A stretch of 64,000 bases of DNA from Bradyrhizobium nanningense. Its GTDB lineage: Bacteria > Pseudomonadota > Alphaproteobacteria > Rhizobiales > Xanthobacteraceae. A program made the translations under genes and the position numbers. Positions within the stretch are counted from its first letter, which is position 1, and every line of letters starts with the position of its first letter. Under the pieces are notes generated by a model. The model was not told the origin of the DNA. It did not search any database and saw only the letters and a program-made list of their open reading frames with translations. Location of the stretch: positions 186,001 through 250,000 of the forward strand of contig NZ_LBJC01000002.1 in the NCBI RefSeq assembly GCF_004114535.1, written 5' to 3'. This document shows, in pieces, positions 26,837 through 35,374 of this stretch.

Positions 26837-28900
26837 ATGAATTACGGTATCGCCTTCACGCCGCTTGTCCCCGCGATCGTGCTGTGGCTCGCGCTCGCCG
26901 CGATCGTCGTCGTCGCGCTCGTGCTGCTGGTGGCACGGGCGCGCGGCGCCGCCGTGCGCGTGGCCGCGCTGGCGCTGTTCCTGCTGGCGCTTGCCAACCC
27001 CTCGTTTACCCGCGAGGACCGCGATCCCCTCACCTCGGTCGCCGCAATCGTCGTGGACAAGAGTCCGAGCCAGAATTTCGGCAGCCGCAATCGTGAAGCC
27101 GCGCAAGCGCAGGAAGCGCTGGTCGACAGCCTGAAGAAGATCAAGGGGCTGGAGGTGCGCGTCGTCGATGCCGGACAGGCCGATGGCGAGACCGACGGCA
27201 CCAAGCTGTTCGGCGCCCTCGCCTCGGCATTGTCCGACGTGCCGGTCGACCGTGTCGCCGGCGCGTTCCTGATCACCGACGGCCGCGTCCACGACATTCC
27301 GGCGAGCGCCGCCGCGCTCGGCTTCCAGGCGCCGGTGCATGCGCTCGTGACCGGCCAGAAGGACGAGCGCGACCGCCGCATCGCGATCACGGCCGCGCCG
27401 CGCTTCGGCATCGTCGGACAGACCCAGACCATCAGCTACCGCCTCGACGACCAGGGCGTCACGGGCGAGCGCGCCAAGGTCACGATCCGCAGGGACGGCG
27501 AGGTCATCAACGAGCGCACGCTGTCGAGCGGCCAGGCCGCGAGTGTCGACGTCGACATCAAGCATGCCGGTCCGAACATCGTCGAGATCGAGGCCTCCCC
27601 GCTCGAGCGAGAGCTGACGCCGGTGAACAACCGCGCCGTCGTCGCCATCGACGGCGTGCGCGACAAGCTGCGGGTGCTCCTGGTCTCCGGCGAGCCGCAT
27701 TCTGGCGAGCGCACCTGGCGCAACCTCTTGAAGTCCGACGCCAGCGTCGACCTCGTGCACTTCACCATTCTGCGTCCGCCGGAGAAGCAGGACGGCACGC
27801 CGATCAACGAATTGTCGCTGATCGCGTTTCCGACCCGCGAATTGTTCCAGCAGAAGATCAACGAATTCCAGCTGATCATCTTCGACCGCTACGCCCGTCA
27901 GGGCGTGCTGCCGATCGCCTATTTCGACAACATCGCGCGCTATGTGCGCTCGGGCGGCGCGGTGCTGGTCTCGGCCGGCCCCGACTACGCCTCCAACACC
28001 AGCATCTGGCGCACGCCGCTGGATACGGTGCTGCCGGCCGAACCGGTCGGCGTGACGGAAAAGCCGTTCTACGCGCATCTGTCCGATCTCGGCAAACGCC
28101 ACCCGGTCACGCGCGCCCTGGAGGGCTCGGCCTCCGAGCCGCCGCGTTGGAGCCGTTTCTTCAGGACGGTCGACACCCGCAATTCCGTCAATCCGCCGGT
28201 GATGACGGGCGCCGACGGCAAGCCGCTCCTGTTCCTGTCGCGCTTCGGTGACGGCCGCGTCGCGCTGCTGCTCTCCGACCACATCTGGCTGTGGGCGCGC
28301 GGCTATGAGGGCGGCGGCCCGCATCTGGACCTGCTTAGGCGGATGTCGCACTGGCTGATGAAGCAGCCCGACCTCGACGAGGAGGCGCTGCGCCTCCAGG
28401 TCCAGGGCAAGGACCTCGTCGTGGTGCGCCAGACCATGGCGGACAGCGTCCAGCCGGTGAACGTGACCTCGCCATCAGGCGTGTCGCACGATTTGACGCT
28501 GAGCGCCGGCGATCCCGGCGAATGGCGCGCCAGCTTGCCGGCGAGCGAGCTCGGTCTGTGGCAGGCGACCGATGGCACGCTGAAGGCACTGATCAATGTC
28601 GGGCCGACCAATCCGAAGGAGTTTTCGGAAGTCACCTCCACCGTCGATACCTTGCAGCCGCTGACGCAAGCGACCGGCGGCAACGCCGTGCGCGTGGCGA
28701 GTGGCGCCAGCGTCGAGCTGCCGCGCATCCTGCCGGTGCGTTCGGCCAGCGTCTTTGCCGGCGACGGCTGGATGGGGGTCAGGATGCGTGATGCCAGCGT
28801 CGTGAAGGGCGTCGGCGTGCTGCCGATCTTTGCCGGCCTGATCGGCCTCCTGCTGCTGCTCGGCGCGTTTGCTGCGACATGGGTCCGCGAGGGGAGGTAA
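26837..28900 (+). CDS. VWA / glutamine-amidotransferase-like membrane protein of the MoxR cluster
   Basis: 687 residues with two N-terminal helices (about 7-33 and 39-55) and one C-terminal helix (about 662-682). The VWA-like region has VVDKSPSQNF, which reads like a MIDAS DxSxS with one residue changed. GPDYASNTSIW and YARQGVLPIAYFDNIARYVR belong to an amidotransferase-like fold in the second half. It is most likely the fourth component of the MoxR-DUF58-DUF4159 system. The partner set is conserved in Rhizobiales; the biochemical role is not established. Confidence 0.8.
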   Translation: MNYGIAFTPLVPAIVLWLALAAIVVVALVLLVARARGAAVRVAALALFLLALANPSFTREDRDPLTSVAAIVVDKSPSQNFGSRNREAAQAQEALVDSLKKIKGLEVRVVDAGQADGETDGTKLFGALASALSDVPVDRVAGAFLITDGRVHDIPASAAALGFQAPVHALVTGQKDERDRRIAITAAPRFGIVGQTQTISYRLDDQGVTGERAKVTIRRDGEVINERTLSSGQAASVDVDIKHAGPNIVEIEASPLERELTPVNNRAVVAIDGVRDKLRVLLVSGEPHSGERTWRNLLKSDASVDLVHFTILRPPEKQDGTPINELSLIAFPTRELFQQKINEFQLIIFDRYARQGVLPIAYFDNIARYVRSGGAVLVSAGPDYASNTSIWRTPLDTVLPAEPVGVTEKPFYAHLSDLGKRHPVTRALEGSASEPPRWSRFFRTVDTRNSVNPPVMTGADGKPLLFLSRFGDGRVALLLSDHIWLWARGYEGGGPHLDLLRRMSHWLMKQPDLDEEALRLQVQGKDLVVVRQTMADSVQPVNVTSPSGVSHDLTLSAGDPGEWRASLPASELGLWQATDGTLKALINVGPTNPKEFSEVTSTVDTLQPLTQATGGNAVRVASGASVELPRILPVRSASVFAGDGWMGVRMRDASVVKGVGVLPIFAGLIGLLLLLGAFAATWVREGR

Positions 28901-28983
28901 GCTCTCCGTTGCCCTAACGCCACATCGGTCCGCCAGCCACGCTGGGTGGGCCGGAGTGCGGTTGACATCAGCTGACCGTTCGA

Positions 28984-29006
28984 GCGATGTTACATTATAA
29001 CATCGC
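28984..29006 (+). promoter_or_regulatory. Zur-like operator
   Basis: 23-bp sequence with perfect 9-bp inverted arms GCGATGTTA and TAACATCGC around CATTA. The core ATGTTA-N5-TAACAT matches the general proteobacterial Zur box pattern (ATGTTATA-type dyads). It lies 47 bp before the DUF2946 start and upstream of a TonB receptor. Assignment to Zur rather than another Fur-family protein is inference. Confidence 0.6.
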
Positions 29007-29053
29007 GACGCCCCGGGATTTGGCGCCTCGCGATGTGGGGGTAGCTCTTTCAG

Positions 29054-29470
29054 ATGAAGTGGTTCCGGTCGCATATCAGGCACGGCGCCCGGCTCGCGTT
29101 GTTCGCGATGCTGGTGCAGTTCGCGCTGACGTTCGGCCACAGCCATTGGTTCGCGCAGGCCGCACCGCTTGCGCAAGGGACGCTCCAGCAGACCGACGGC
29201 GCCAAGGACAGTGCCAAGGACCAAGCTGCGGTCGATCGTGCGGCGGTTCACAAGCAATCGCCCTCAAGCCCCCACCGCGAGCAACCGGGCGAAGACAATT
29301 GCGCCATTTGTGCCGTCGTCGCGATGGCGGGCACGATCCTGTTCGCGACGCCGCCCCTGCTGCAGCTGCCGCAGGCGATCGACCTGCTCTACCGCACCAC
29401 CGATGCCGAGTTTCTCCATCTGAAATCGGCCGGCGCGGCATTCCAGCCGCGCGCCCCTCCCGCGTCCTGA
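29054..29470 (+). CDS. DUF2946 family protein
   Basis: 138 residues. A basic N terminus and hydrophobic segment (about 12-27) run into GHSHWFAQA. A variable His-containing linker follows, then the DUF2946 motif DNCAICAVVAMAGTILFATP with its CxxC pair. DUF2946 genes are commonly next to outer-membrane receptors and metal-handling genes. Here one precedes a TonB receptor by 147 bp on the same strand and follows the palindrome at 28984. Metal binding by Cys/His is plausible but unproven. Confidence 0.75.
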   Translation: MKWFRSHIRHGARLALFAMLVQFALTFGHSHWFAQAAPLAQGTLQQTDGAKDSAKDQAAVDRAAVHKQSPSSPHREQPGEDNCAICAVVAMAGTILFATPPLLQLPQAIDLLYRTTDAEFLHLKSAGAAFQPRAPPAS

Positions 29471-29617
29471 CTCTCAACATCACTTGATCACGCCCGCCCT
29501 CGCCGCTTCAGGCGATCAGCCGGGAGAAGTTGAAGTCGAATTCCGTCGCACCGCGACGGCAGGCCGCCTCTGATCAGCAGACCATCGTGCGGACGGCGCC
29601 TGACTGGAATCAGGACC

Positions 29618-31999
29618 ATGTCATTTCAATTGCGACGCGCGCAGCGTCTTGGCGGAGCAAGCCTGCTCCTGCTCGGTGCCGCCGCGACATCCGCATTCGC
29701 GCAAGAGTCGGCCCAAGCGCCTGTGCAAGACAAATCGTCGACCGAGATCCCTGCCGTCACCGTGACGGCCCCAAGCCCGATCGTGCGCAGAGCGGTGGTG
29801 CCATCCCGCAACGCAGGCCGCGGTACGCGGACCGCGCGGGTGCGCAGCCGCGAGCAAGCGGCCGAAGCAACGCCGGCAGCCGCCGCGCCCGCCGCGCCTC
29901 AGCAGGGTGTGCTGCCTGTCGTGACCAACCAGTTCGCCACCGTCACGGTGGTGCCAAACGAGGAGATCCGCCGCGAGGGCGGTGGCCAGCTCGGCGATCT
30001 CCTGTTCTCCAAGCCCGGAATCACCGGATCGAGTTTTGCTCCCGGCGCGTCCAGCCGGCCGATCATCAGGGGTCTGGACGTCAATCGCGTCGGCATCGTC
30101 GAGAACGGTACCAATGGCGGCGGCGCCTCCGATCTCGGCGAAGATCATTTCGTCCCGATCGATCCGCTCGCGACCAACCAGGTCGAGGTGGTGCGCGGGC
30201 CCGCCGCGCTGCGCTACGGCTCGACCTCGATCGGTGGCGTCGTCAGCGCCACCAACAACCGGATTCCGGATGCGCTGCCTGCCTGCGCGCCATCGTTTCA
30301 GGCTTACGGCCTGCCGACCAAGGCGCCGCTCGCAAGCGCCGCGACCTCGCCCTGCGTCACCGCCGAGACCCGCACCGCCTTCAGCTCGGTCGATCGCGGC
30401 GTCGAGAGCAGCGTGCTGCTCGACACCGGCGGCGGCAATTTTGCCTTCCATGCCGATGCCTATGGCCGCACGACCTCGGACTATTCCATTCCGAGCTATC
30501 CCTATCTGAACGATCAGTCGCGCCCGGTGAACGGGCGCCAGCCCAACTCGGCAACGCGTTCGGACGGCGCCTCGATCGGCGGTTCCTACTTCTTCCAGGG
30601 CGGCTATATCGGCGCGTCGATCACGCAGAACGACTCGCTCTATCACATCCCGGGCATCGACGGCGCCGACCACAAGACGCGGATCGACGGCCACCAGACC
30701 AAGATCAACGTCAAGGGCGAGTACCACCCTGATGCGGCCGCGATCGACACAGTCCGCTTCTGGGCCGGCGCGACCGACTACCGGCACAACGAGATCGGCC
30801 TTGCCGATCCCGCCGATCTCAACAGCGACGGCATCAGGCAGACCTTCACCAACAAGGAGCAGGAGATCCGCACCGAGGTGCAGCTGACGCCGTTCAACGC
30901 GCGCTTCGCCGAGGTGACGACCGCGCTGGGCTTTCAGGTCGGGCATCAGGAATTGAGCGCGCCGAGCCCTGACAATCCCGGCACGCTATTCAACGGCCTG
31001 TGGGACCCGAACAACAGCAACCGCGTTGCCGGTTACGCCTTCAACGAGTTCAAGTTCACGGAGGCGACACGGGCGCAGGTCGCCGGCCGCATCGAGCACG
31101 TCGAGCTGCACGGCACGACGCCGGACTTCCCAGCCGATTATTTGCCCGACGGCACGCCGCAGGCGGCGGTCTCGCGCAATCCGTCCTTCACGCCGAAGAG
31201 CGGCAGCATCGGCTTGCTGCAGGACCTGCCGGGCGGCATGGTCGGAAGCATCACCGCACAATATGTCGAGCGCGCGCCGAAGGCGGCCGAATTGTTCTCG
31301 CGCGGCGGCCACGATGCGACCGCGACGTTCGACATCGGCAATCCGAACCTCACGATCGAAACCGCGAAATCCCTCGAGCTCGGCGTGCGCAGGGCGGCGG
31401 CACCGTTCCGCTTCGAGGCGACCGTCTACTACACGCATTTCGACAATTTCATCTACCGCCGCCTCACCGGCGTGTCCTGCAATGACGACTTTGCCTCCTG
31501 CGGCACGCCGGGCGCCGAGTTGAACCAGGCGGTCTACTCGCAGCGCAATGCGAATTTCCGCGGCGGCGAATTCCAGTCGCAGCTCGACGTCGGCGCCTTC
31601 CAGGGCGGCATCTGGGGTATCGAGAACCAGCTCGACTTCGTCCGCGCCACCTTCTCTGACGGCACTAACGTGCCGCGCATTCCACCCTTGCGGATGGGCG
31701 GCGGCGTGTTCTGGCGCGACGATAATTGGCTGATGCGCGTCAACCTCCTGCACGCCTTCGCGCAGAACAACGTCGCCGCGATCGCGGAGACGCCGACGGC
31801 GGGTTACAATCTGTTGAAGGCCGAAATCAGCTACAAGACCAAGCTCGACCGCAATTGGTTCGGCGCACGCGAGATGATGGCCGGCATCGTCGGCAACAAT
31901 CTCCTCAACGAGAACATCCGCAACCACGTGTCCTACACCAAGGACGAGGTGCTGATGCCCGGTATCGGCGTGCGGGCGTTTGCGAACTTCAAGTTCTGA
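29618..31999 (+). CDS. TonB-dependent outer membrane receptor, ZnuD-like
   Basis: 793-residue outer membrane receptor with a signal peptide (about 1-28, ending SAFAQE). The plug domain (about 110-230) includes FATVTVVPNEEIRREGGGQL, RPIIRGLDVNRVGIVENG, and DHFVPIDPLATNQVEVVRGP followed by AALRYGS. The latter arrangement is typical of ZnuD-type receptors. A 22-strand barrel would cover the rest, ending with aromatic FANFKF. Two cysteines about 25 residues apart (PACAPS, SPCVTA) follow the plug, as in a ZnuD metal-site loop. Zinc uptake is inferred from this likeness and from the Zur-like site upstream. Haem, copper or another metal ligand is not excluded. Confidence 0.85.
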   Translation: MSFQLRRAQRLGGASLLLLGAAATSAFAQESAQAPVQDKSSTEIPAVTVTAPSPIVRRAVVPSRNAGRGTRTARVRSREQAAEATPAAAAPAAPQQGVLPVVTNQFATVTVVPNEEIRREGGGQLGDLLFSKPGITGSSFAPGASSRPIIRGLDVNRVGIVENGTNGGGASDLGEDHFVPIDPLATNQVEVVRGPAALRYGSTSIGGVVSATNNRIPDALPACAPSFQAYGLPTKAPLASAATSPCVTAETRTAFSSVDRGVESSVLLDTGGGNFAFHADAYGRTTSDYSIPSYPYLNDQSRPVNGRQPNSATRSDGASIGGSYFFQGGYIGASITQNDSLYHIPGIDGADHKTRIDGHQTKINVKGEYHPDAAAIDTVRFWAGATDYRHNEIGLADPADLNSDGIRQTFTNKEQEIRTEVQLTPFNARFAEVTTALGFQVGHQELSAPSPDNPGTLFNGLWDPNNSNRVAGYAFNEFKFTEATRAQVAGRIEHVELHGTTPDFPADYLPDGTPQAAVSRNPSFTPKSGSIGLLQDLPGGMVGSITAQYVERAPKAAELFSRGGHDATATFDIGNPNLTIETAKSLELGVRRAAAPFRFEATVYYTHFDNFIYRRLTGVSCNDDFASCGTPGAELNQAVYSQRNANFRGGEFQSQLDVGAFQGGIWGIENQLDFVRATFSDGTNVPRIPPLRMGGGVFWRDDNWLMRVNLLHAFAQNNVAAIAETPTAGYNLLKAEISYKTKLDRNWFGAREMMAGIVGNNLLNENIRNHVSYTKDEVLMPGIGVRAFANFKF

Positions 32000-32039
32000 C
32001 GTCGAGCCGGTCGGGGGCTGCGGGCCCCGACATACACGC

Positions 32040-32118
32040 CGTCATTGCGAAGCAGCGAAGCAATTCAGACCGTCTCTGCGGAAAGATGCTGGATTGCTTC
32101 GCTGCGCTCGCAATGACG
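32040..32118. repeat. Interspersed palindromic repeat, GTCATTGCGA type (copy 1)
   Basis: Starts CGTCATTGCGAAGCAGCGAA and ends CTGCGCTCGCAATGACG. The same ends occur at 34304-34383 and 46598-46685, with only the loop region varying. This copy lies after the TonB receptor gene. Confidence 0.85.
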
Positions 32119-32164
32119 GAGTATCAGGCGGCGCCGCGGCGCCCTCAATCCACAGGGGCGCAAT

Positions 32165-32680
32165 CTACCCCCGCGCCTTGCTCCAGTCCGGACCCACCGC
32201 TCCCGACACGCCCTCGAAGGCGCCGTCGACGAGCTCGAATACCAGGATGCGGGCGGCGTCGACCGGGCCCGGCATGGTGACGCGGCCCTTGGGGACCTGC
32301 TTGAAGCCGACGCGGCTGTAATAGGGCTCGTCGCCGACCAGCAGCACGATGGCGTGGCCCTTCGCCTTCGCGTCCTTCAGCGCGCGCTCCATCAACAGCC
32401 GGCCAATGCCGCGATCGCGGAATGGCGGCTCGACGGTGAGCGGCCCGAGCAGCAGTGCCGGTGTCTCGCCGATCAGGATCGGCAACTGCCGGACCGAGCC
32501 AACCAGCAGCGTGCCGATGCGGGCGGTGAAGGACAATTCGAGCAGATGGTCGACGTGCTCGCGAATTCGGTAGGCGCTGAGCACGAAACGGCCTGGGCCG
32601 AAGGTGCGTTCGTGCAGCCGTTCGATCGCCTGGGCATCGCCGGCGGCTTCGGGAAGGATGGTCAGTGAGAGATCGGTCAT
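32165..32680 (-). CDS. GNAT family N-acetyltransferase
   Basis: 171 residues from ATG 32680. GNAT motif A is LLLGPLTVEPPFRDRGIGRL and motif B is VGDEPYYSRVGFKQVP. The layout (LGPLAV, then RGIG, then YY-RVGF) matches the YhbS-like subgroup found widely in Proteobacteria. Substrate unknown. A longer frame starting at 32803 has no conserved sequence before the chosen start. Confidence 0.85.
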   Translation of the reverse strand: MTDLSLTILPEAAGDAQAIERLHERTFGPGRFVLSAYRIREHVDHLLELSFTARIGTLLVGSVRQLPILIGETPALLLGPLTVEPPFRDRGIGRLLMERALKDAKAKGHAIVLLVGDEPYYSRVGFKQVPKGRVTMPGPVDAARILVFELVDGAFEGVSGAVGPDWSKARG

Positions 32681-32829
32681 GTCGATCGCGGGATAGCACC
32701 TGAACGCGGCGCGGTCCATTGGGCAGCGAAGGCGCTCAGGTCCATTTCTGGCGCCGATCCGACAGGTGTTCCGAGACCTCAGCTTGCTCGTGTCGAATGA
32801 CAATCCTCATGCGCAAGCACAGCCCGCCG

Positions 32830-33321
32830 TCAGCGCCACGTCGCAATCAGGGGCCGGCCGTCCAGCACTTCCGCGATCCGCAGCCGCGTACCGGGCGTGG
32901 TCCCCTCGGGCAGCGCCGTGATCGCGAAGAATCCGCATTCGACGATCTCGCGATTGGGCTCAGGGACGCGGTTCTGCCTGAACTGCCTGACCACATAGAC
33001 TGCAACGTGGTCGCGGCGGGAGACGTGGCTGTTGAGGAAGATGCCATGCAGCTCGGCAGCACCGGTGAGGTCGATGTCGCCCTCCTCCTTGAGCTCACGC
33101 CGCATCGCCTGTTCCATGGTCTCGCCGTGGTCGACGCCGCCGCCGGGCAGGTACCAGCCGCTGACGTAACTGTGCCGGACCAGAAACACCCGGTTCTCGG
33201 CATCCAGCACCACGGCGCGGACGCCGAGCGTCATGGCGCGCACGACCAGGAAATAAGCGTGGAAGACTCGCCGCAACAGCGGCTCGCATGTCCGTCGGAT
33301 CCGGTTCAGACGTTCTCCCAT
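32830..33321 (-). CDS. Nudix hydrolase
   Basis: 163 residues from ATG 33321. The Nudix box GGGVDHGETMEQAMRRELKE continues EGDIDL, so the REXXEE signature is REL-KEE. VFLVRHSYVSGWYLPGGGV leads into it. An N-terminal amphipathic segment (about 10-30) includes LRRVFHAYFLVVRAMTLGVR, perhaps membrane-associating. The nucleotide substrate is unknown. It is divergent from the phosphoesterase gene. Confidence 0.85.
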   Translation of the reverse strand: MGERLNRIRRTCEPLLRRVFHAYFLVVRAMTLGVRAVVLDAENRVFLVRHSYVSGWYLPGGGVDHGETMEQAMRRELKEEGDIDLTGAAELHGIFLNSHVSRRDHVAVYVVRQFRQNRVPEPNREIVECGFFAITALPEGTTPGTRLRIAEVLDGRPLIATWR

Positions 33322-33413
33322 CAGGCTTCCTTGACGCGGCGGTTCAGGCTCTGCTTGCGCGTTCCTTGCGACCTTGCCATTACAGCGGAGCAATAGCGAG
33401 GCAATCGCGCCCC

Positions 33414-34295
33414 ATGGCTCCCTTTACGCTCGCCCATCTGTCCGATCCGCATCTCGCGCCCCTGCCGAAACCGCGGCTGATCGAGCTCGCGGGCAAGCGC
33501 GCGCTCGGCTACGTCAACTGGACGCGCAACCGCCACAAGTACCAGCGCCGCGAGGTGCTCGACGCGCTGGTCGCGGACATGAAGGCGCAGGCGCCCGACC
33601 ACATCGCGGTGACGGGCGACCTCGTCAACCTGGCGCTCGAAGCCGAGTTCGCGCCCGCCCGCGCCTGGCTCGACGGTGTCGGCCCGCCCGACCGCGTCAC
33701 CACGATTCCCGGCAATCACGATGCCTACGTCCGCGCGACCTCGCACCGCTTCGGCGAGACCTTTGCACCCTATCTTGCGGGTGACGACGGCCGCATCGGC
33801 TTTCCCTCGGTGCGCCGGCGCGGGCCGCTCGCACTGATCAGCCTGTCGACGGCGGTGCCGACGCTGCCGCTGATGGCGACGGGCACGCTCGGACGCGATC
33901 AGCTCGCCTCGCTCGAAGGGGTCCTCGAACGGCTCGCGGCCGAGGACGTATTCCGCGTGCTGCTGGTGCATCATCCGCTGAAATCCGACGCGCGTCAGAA
34001 GCGGATGACCGACGCAGCCGCACTGCTGGCGCTGCTCAAGCGCCACGGCGTCGAGCTGATCCTGCACGGACATGACCACGTTCATTCGACCGCGTGGTTC
34101 GAGGGCCCCAACGGCAACATTCCCGCGCTCGGCGTGCCCTCGGCCTCCGCGCTCGCGCACGGACGCTACCCGGCGGCGGCGTATAATCTGTTCAGGATCG
34201 AGAAGGACAATGCCGGCTGGCGCTGCGATCAGACGGTGCGAAGCCTCGGCGCTGGATTTCAGATCGGGCAGATCAAGCATGTGCGGTTGATTTAG
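33414..34295 (+). CDS. Calcineurin-like metallophosphoesterase
   Basis: 293 residues from ATG 33414, chosen because conservation begins at MAPFTLAHLSDPHLAP. Metal-site motifs are in order: SDPHL (D and H), VTGDLVN, PGNHDAY, HHPL and GHDHVHS. This is the full calcineurin-like set for a two-metal phosphoesterase, of the Icc/CpdA-like class. The natural substrate (cyclic nucleotide or other phosphodiester) cannot be told from sequence alone. Confidence 0.9.
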   Translation: MAPFTLAHLSDPHLAPLPKPRLIELAGKRALGYVNWTRNRHKYQRREVLDALVADMKAQAPDHIAVTGDLVNLALEAEFAPARAWLDGVGPPDRVTTIPGNHDAYVRATSHRFGETFAPYLAGDDGRIGFPSVRRRGPLALISLSTAVPTLPLMATGTLGRDQLASLEGVLERLAAEDVFRVLLVHHPLKSDARQKRMTDAAALLALLKRHGVELILHGHDHVHSTAWFEGPNGNIPALGVPSASALAHGRYPAAAYNLFRIEKDNAGWRCDQTVRSLGAGFQIGQIKHVRLI

Positions 34296-34303
34296 TCCCA
34301 CGC

Positions 34304-34383
34304 CGTCATTGCGAGCGCAGCGAAGCAATCCAGACTGCCTCCCCGGAAAGATTCCTGGATTGCTTCGCTGCGCTCGCAATGAC
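34304..34383. repeat. Interspersed palindromic repeat, GTCATTGCGA type (copy 2)
   Basis: Starts CGTCATTGCGAGCGCAGCGA and ends CTGCGCTCGCAATGAC, a near copy of 32040-32118 and 46598-46685. It fills the gap between two convergent genes, where it could form a hairpin in either transcript. Confidence 0.88.
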
Positions 34384-34396
34384 AATGGAGAGAGCT

Positions 34397-34951
34397 TCAC
34401 CAGCTCCGCAAGACCGCCAGCACGGCGAGCCCGAACAGCGCGGCGGCACCGAGGATGAAGCCGAACACGAACGGCCAGAAGCGTGAACGGCGCGGCAGCG
34501 CGGTGACCGGCGCCTGCGGTTCGGGCGGGACCACCATGGCCCGCTCGCGCTCGACCATGCGGCGCGCGACGTAGTCGGTGACGGCCTCGACGATCGCCGC
34601 GGTGTCGTGCGATTCGGCGAGCACGATGCGTCCGAACCGGGTGTCCTGGACGAAGCGGTACATCCGCTTGTCGCGTCCCATCACGATGTGGGCGACGACG
34701 TCGATCCAGAGCCGCGGCGTATCGCCCTGGCTGATGCCGCGGTCGAACAGGTCGATCTGATCAGGCACCTGCGCGAACAGGGGATCGAGCGCATCGTTGA
34801 GGATCTCGAGCCGCGCCACCTCGGCGTCCCTGAGATCGACCACGACGCCGGTGCGGTCGGCGGCCTCGATCCGCGCGCGCAACAGCGCATCGCGCAGCCG
34901 CACCGGGCGCGGCTGGCCGGGATGGGTCCCGCTGGTCTCGGGCTCTGACAT
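34397..34951 (-). CDS. Hypothetical protein with C-terminal membrane helix
   Basis: 184 residues, function unknown. The first about 145 residues look globular and mixed alpha/beta (RIEAADRTGVVVDLRDAEVA, LWIDVVAHIVMGRDKRMYRF, DTAAIVEAVTDYVARRMVER). A short Pro/Arg linker precedes a single membrane helix at about 161-181 (WPFVFGFILGAAALFGLAVL). It is therefore a predicted tail-anchored protein with its main domain in the cytoplasm. No operon partner. Confidence 0.7.
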   Translation of the reverse strand: MSEPETSGTHPGQPRPVRLRDALLRARIEAADRTGVVVDLRDAEVARLEILNDALDPLFAQVPDQIDLFDRGISQGDTPRLWIDVVAHIVMGRDKRMYRFVQDTRFGRIVLAESHDTAAIVEAVTDYVARRMVERERAMVVPPEPQAPVTALPRRSRFWPFVFGFILGAAALFGLAVLAVLRSW

Positions 34952-35134
34952 TGTCGGCCTCGTCCTCGACTTTCCGCCATTAACCTATCAGCAACCACAC
35001 CCTCCGCAAAGGCCTACAATTCCAGAGACTTACGGCGCCCACAGCCGTTTCACCTGTACCAAAAACAGACGATCCCACCCAGGCAGAGCCTGGATGGGAC
35101 CATCCGTCCTTGGACGTCTTCTTGAGTGAGGCGA

Positions 35135-35344
35135 TCAGGCCGAGACGCGCGAGGGCTCTTCCACGATCGAGAAGCGGACACCGGCCTTGTGGCGGCTCTC
35201 TTCCGAGACCTCCTTCCAGCAGTCCTCGGCTTCCTTGCGGGTCTTGAACGGACCCTTGACCTGGGCGGAGCCTTCCACGAGCTTGTGGAAGTTCATCGAG
35301 CCGAACTCGCCGCCGATCACCCAGAAATTGCTGCCTTTGGTCAT
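35135..35344 (-). CDS. DUF4170 family protein
   Basis: 69 residues from ATG 35344, with AGGAG 8 bases upstream. It contains the DUF4170 sequence NFWVIGGEFGSMNFHKLVEG and a charged second half. The family has an SPOR-like small fold and no established function. It sits 30 bp downstream of aceA on the same strand and may be co-transcribed. Confidence 0.85.
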   Translation of the reverse strand: MTKGSNFWVIGGEFGSMNFHKLVEGSAQVKGPFKTRKEAEDCWKEVSEESRHKAGVRFSIVEEPSRVSA

Positions 35345-35374
35345 TGTCGGTCTCCTGTCCAATAGCGTGCTGCG

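Noticed and set aside
28987-29487. Plus-strand frame overlapping DUF2946 and starting inside the Zur-like palindrome
   Set aside because: The DUF2946 frame has its CxxC motif and hydrophobic segment; this frame is Arg/Pro rich.
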